Shown here: positions 42,325 to 43,473 of the stretch, piece after piece
Layout of the letters: every line of letters starts with the position of its first letter
Numbering within the stretch: position 1 is the stretch's first letter
Assembly: GCA_022841475.1 (NCBI GenBank)
Contig: JALHRJ010000037.1
Location: 1 to 43,473 of the forward strand
Origin: Cyclobacteriaceae bacterium
GTDB taxonomy: Bacteria; Bacteroidota; Bacteroidia; Cytophagales; Cyclobacteriaceae
Reading direction: 5' to 3'
DNA length: 43,473 nucleotides
The notes under the pieces: model-generated
The model's database searches: none
Told to the model about the DNA's origin: nothing
What the model saw: only the letters and a program-made list of their open reading frames with translations
Made by a program: the position numbers and the translations under genes

Positions 42325-42909
42325 ATGGCACGAACAAAATTCTCACAGCGTCGTATCACTTTCGTGTGTAACCCACCGGAAGAGAAAATTGTTGAGCAGG
42401 CGGAGGAAGCTGGCTACAATTTATCAGAAATTATGCGTGAGTTACTCCGCGGGTGGGGTAAAGAAACCTTCCCACCTACTCCTGTGTATGCACAGGCTAT
42501 GAAAGAAAAAGTTGAGCTGAAAAAACGTGAAGCAGCCAAGACAGACGAGATCGAAAATATGTCTGACGAGCAGTACGCCACAGAAGTTCTTATGGGTCAA
42601 GTCCGGCCTGGTGGCAAAGTAGCGTTCCGTATTGGAGGGGGTCGCGAAATTTACTTCGACTTGGCTACAATCAAAAAGTACAGTGCAGAAAATAATGCAG
42701 AAATTGACATTCACCGCCAGCTCGTAGAGCGAACCTTCACTTACTTCGGTAAGCCCCTATCTGACTCGCAGTGGGAAGATATTTGGGACGGCTGGGCAGA
42801 TCACCAACCTGGGTGGCAGCAGCGTCAGCAGGAGGGTTTAAGCGACATCACGAAGAAACCAGAGAAGACTCCGGAAGAGATTGAGGACGAATTACTAGGA
42901 CAGCCTTAG
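42325..42909 (+). CDS. Ribbon-helix-helix-type DNA-binding protein, 194 aa
   Basis: Residues 8-45 (QRRITFVCNPPEEKIVEQA, NLSEIMRELLRGW) match a strand followed by two helices as in Arc/MetJ/CopG-type proteins; the strand RRITFVC would enter the major groove. The rest (about 140 residues, with VAFRIGGGREIYFDLATIK and a C-terminal acidic helix) may sense a signal or oligomerise. It is the only clear regulator candidate near the genome ends and lies behind a palindrome made of the iteron sequence, which suggests autoregulation plus binding to the 244-351 array. Divergent from the late genes. Confidence 0.7.
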   Translation: MARTKFSQRRITFVCNPPEEKIVEQAEEAGYNLSEIMRELLRGWGKETFPPTPVYAQAMKEKVELKKREAAKTDEIENMSDEQYATEVLMGQVRPGGKVAFRIGGGREIYFDLATIKKYSAENNAEIDIHRQLVERTFTYFGKPLSDSQWEDIWDGWADHQPGWQQRQQEGLSDITKKPEKTPEEIEDELLGQP

Positions 42910-42924
42910 GGCTGTCTTTTTTTT
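42899..42924 (+). terminator. Intrinsic terminator of the RHH gene
   Basis: GACAGCC(42899-42905)-TTAG-GGCTGTC(42910-42916) followed by eight T. The gene's TAG stop lies in the loop. A textbook rho-independent terminator. Confidence 0.93.
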
Positions 42925-43311
42925 GCGAATTTTCTGAAAAAATTTTGGTGGTCAAAAATCGACGTGGCGTGCGAGCTTAAGTACCTAACGAATTAAACCC
43001 CCTCCCCCTTTGGGTAGGTACTATAAAAAAAAGTTTTAAGGAGTGTCTGCCTCTTGCCATGTACCCCCTTCGGCGGGTGGGGGTGTTGATTAAGCATTCA
43101 AATTAAGGGGCTCAAATTACACCCCTACACAAAAAACACACATAAAAAAATAAACACCTATTTAGTTATATATACCCATGTCATGGCCTATTCATTGAGG
43201 TTCTACCGTGTCGCACAAGGTATCTTGTCAGACGTGCCTATAAAACCCCTGTATTCATTGGGTGGGAGCGAGGGCGACCAGTCCAGCAGTCAAAAAAGTA
43301 TGGGAGAGCGT
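42925..43311. other. Non-coding right end with C/G-rich hairpin
   Basis: No gene is credible in these 387 bases. GTACCCCC and GGGGGTG (about 43059-43087) can form a hairpin. CCCCCTCCCCC and a GGCGTGCG run near 42965 (complement CACGCCAC, the same motif as at 200, 479 and 2900) stand out. TATTCATTGAGG and TATTCATTGGGTGGG are a short imperfect direct repeat. It lies next to the terminal repeat and could contain the packaging site or the origin. Confidence 0.5.
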
Positions 43312-43473
43312 GAGAAACGCACGCCATAAAGAGTTAATATAATAACTATTTAGAAAGTTTATTTCTAGTTTTGATTATTAGGACATATATATATAAAGAT
43401 AATATAATAAAATAACTCTTTTTTTTTTTTATACTTAGTAACTCATATATTCTATAAAAACTTTTTCTCTTAG
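43312..43473. repeat. Right copy of the terminal direct repeat
   Basis: Same sequence as 1-163, except that the T run is 12 (43419-43430) instead of 13. Closing the molecule through this repeat gives about 43.31 kb of unique sequence. Confidence 0.9.

Noticed and set aside
1..43473. Recoding of TGA or TAG as an amino acid, as in some candidate-phylum bacteria and phages
   Set aside because: TAA, TAG and TGA all end closely packed genes at sensible places, including helicase (TGA) and portal-region genes; no suppressor tRNA with sound anticodon arm was found.
1..43473. Temperate phage modules (integrase, CI/Cro pair, excisionase)
   Set aside because: No tyrosine or serine recombinase motif was seen; the only regulator-like protein is the RHH protein at the right end.
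1..43473. Bacteroidota host inferred from A-rich starts of late genes
   Set aside because: Promoters here are TTGACA/TATAAT, not the TTG/TAnnTTTG type, and early genes use clear Shine-Dalgarno sites.

Overview
The window is a complete or near-complete genome of a tailed double-stranded DNA phage. The first 163 bases recur as the last 162 bases, so the unique sequence is about 43.3 kb, either circularly assembled or carrying a short T7-sized direct terminal repeat. TAA, TAG and TGA all end genes and there is no sign of stop recoding. The structural set (small and large terminase, portal, acidic scaffold, major capsid protein, short connector proteins, a very large internal-type virion protein, fibres, and no recognisable tape measure, sheath or tail tube) suggests a podovirus-like virion. 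No integrase, repressor-type lysogeny module or DNA polymerase was recognised. The host cannot be named from sequence alone. Consensus TTGACA/TATAAT promoters argue for a sigma70-type bacterium.

Layout. 1-530: AT-rich control region with two sets of 11-bp iterons and a perfect consensus promoter. 528-2819: small early genes of unknown function, most preceded by a repeated, structured leader ending in a GACAAGGACAA ribosome-binding motif. 2900-3070: a cluster of GC-rich hairpins. 3088-8058: early/middle genes on the plus strand, including a membrane-anchored lysozyme/transglycosylase apparently made by -1 frameshifting, an SNF2-type helicase, a RecB-like nuclease and many small zinc-ribbon proteins. 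8055-9981 (minus): a P-loop ATPase and a CHC2 zinc-finger primase-like protein. 10051-12118 (plus): an OB-fold-like protein and a membrane operon built round an SPFH/prohibitin protein. 12120-12460: structured RNA, a tRNA-like element and tRNA-Arg(CCT). 12689-13962: small plus-strand genes ending at a bidirectional terminator.

14000-16478 (minus) is a dense array of 30 tRNA genes with encoded CCA. With tRNA-Arg(CCT) the phage carries tRNAs for all 20 amino acids, unusual for a genome this small. Several show paired changes in the elbow (A18 with G55; A19 with T56).

16480-17485 holds small minus-strand genes and an HNH endonuclease between terminators. 17486-42231 (minus) is the late region. 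Read in the direction of transcription from 42231 it runs: VRR-NUC nuclease, terminases, portal, small acidic proteins, a pseudoknot plus terminator ahead of scaffold and capsid, head decoration, two glycosyltransferases flanking a collagen-like fibre, connector, tail fibres, internal virion proteins, a papain-like peptidase and an r1t-type holin. 42325-42909 (plus) encodes a ribbon-helix-helix protein. Its promoter carries two inverted copies of the same 11-mer that forms the iterons at 319-351, suggesting one regulator or replication/partition protein acting at both places.
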